Positions 63,330-64,000 of a DNA stretch of 64,000 nt are shown in pieces. The DNA comes from Gymnodinialimonas sp. 57CJ19. Its GTDB lineage: Bacteria; Pseudomonadota; Alphaproteobacteria; Rhodobacterales; Rhodobacteraceae. Within the stretch, counting starts at the first letter, position 1; each line of letters begins with the position of its first letter. The DNA lies in the NCBI RefSeq assembly GCF_038396845.1, contig NZ_CP151587.1, forward strand, positions 1,834,001-1,898,000, written 5' to 3'. The notes under the pieces are model-generated. The model ran no database searches. It saw nothing but the letters and a program-made list of their open reading frames with translations, and was not told where the DNA came from. The translations under genes were made by a program, and so were the position numbers.

Positions 63330-64000
63330 ATGACACTTCACTAAGACATCACTCACCAAGATACCCTGAAGCTGACCCGCCGCCCTGCCGACGCGCGTGG
63401 CAAAGCGGACTTCGGCTGGCTCAAGTCCGCCCATAGTTTCAGCTTCGGTGAATACTACGACCCGGCCCACATGGGCTTCGGCAACCTGCGCGTCATCAAC
63501 GATGACCTTGTCGCCGGGGGCAAAGGCTTCGGGCAGCACCCGCACAAGAACGCTGAAATTTTCTCCTACGTCATGGGGGGCGCGCTTGCGCACAAGGATA
63601 GCATGGGCAACGGCTCGGTCGTGGACGCCGGTGGCGTGCAATACATGAGCGCAGGGTCGGGTGTGACCCATTCCGAGTTCAACCCGTCCGAGACTGACGA
63701 AATGCGGTTCTTGCAGGTCTGGCTGCTGCCGGACGTGCAGAACACAGCGCCTGCCTACGACACCATTGATCTCTCACCTGCGGACAAGGACGGCAAACTG
63801 AAACTGTTCTTGTCCCACGACGGGCGGGACGGTTCCATGGCGACACAGGCTGACGCCAGCGTCTATGCGGCCACTTTGCGCGGCGATCAGTCGTTCACCG
63901 CCGATGTGCCTGCGGGCCGCAAGGCCTGGGTGCAGGTGGCAGACGGGGCGTTGACTGTGAACAACGTCGCCCTGTCAAAAGGCGACGGGCTTGCGATTGA
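63330..64000 (+). pseudogene. Pirin family gene with stop at codon 5, cut by right edge
   Basis: ATG 63330 has AAAGGA eight bases upstream, yet codon 5 is TAA (63342-63344). The frame then stays open to the window end and encodes a clear pirin: SAHSFSFGEYYDP, MGFGNLRVINDD, GFGQHPHKNAEIFSYV (metal-binding His and Glu), LAHKDSMGNGS and GSGVTHSEFNPSE. The next ATG in frame, at 63471, would remove part of the first barrel. One base change (for example TAC to TAA) explains it; a reading error is equally possible. The 3' end is outside the window. Confidence 0.75.

Overview
The window is a 64 kb stretch of a GC-rich genome with no rRNA, tRNA, insertion sequence, phage or CRISPR that I can see. Gene content and protein style point to a marine alphaproteobacterium of the Rhodobacteraceae (Roseobacter-like). 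The signs are three TRAP transporter components or sets, an NDUFS4-type complex I accessory protein, a DUF1127 protein, DadA, a DSD1-family enzyme and a GlxA-type regulator. This placement is inference, since no phylogenetic marker gene is present.

Region 1 (1-28.9 kb) is rich in stress and envelope functions: a DUF3883 protein cut by the left edge, Dps, a Na+/H+ antiporter with a cyclic-nucleotide-binding-like domain, a MliC-like lysozyme inhibitor, a baeRF protein, HdeD, a CBS protein, a Crp/Fnr regulator, a phospholipase D and an endonuclease/phosphatase pair, a patatin, two universal stress proteins (one behind an FNR-like box), PAP2, MgtE, MscS, DUF1127 and two Rnk/GreA-like proteins. 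Inside it, at 9.2-14.7 kb, lies an unusual urease operon ureA-ureB-ureC-ureF-ureD-ureG-ureJ without ureE. The alpha subunit has Ala in place of the flap Cys, the beta subunit has an N-terminal extension of about 80 residues, UreG ends in a histidine tail, and the UreD C-terminus is displaced by a -1 frame change at a slippery-type heptamer.

Region 2 (28.9-36.4 kb) holds DadA, a TauE/SafE exporter, a cysteine desulfhydrase/synthase-like PLP enzyme, a LysR regulator divergent from a PhyH dioxygenase, a DSD1-family D-amino-acid enzyme and a DUF1295 membrane protein. It looks like accessory amino-acid and sulfur catabolism.

Region 3 (36.6-47.3 kb) is a co-directional catabolic island: a thiolase homologue lacking two catalytic residues, a carotenoid-cleavage-type oxygenase, an SDR, an aryl/acyl-AMP ligase, an alpha/beta hydrolase, a thioesterase, a DctPQM TRAP transporter and a tandem HxlR regulator. 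I do not recognise it as a described pathway, and it is the best candidate here for an undescribed catabolic system. It is followed by creatinase and a convergent GlxA-type regulator; creatinase makes urea, which links back to the urease operon.

Region 4 (50.4-57.7 kb) is an S1 sulfatase/phosphonate-hydrolase-like enzyme with a SulP anion transporter and a TAXI-TRAP system, divergent from an IclR regulator. Region 5 (57.8-61.1 kb) is the homogentisate pathway (fahA, maiA, hmgA). Region 6 (61.2-64 kb) is a LysR regulator divergent from DoxX, an FMN reductase and a pirin gene, the last with a stop at codon 5 and cut by the right edge.
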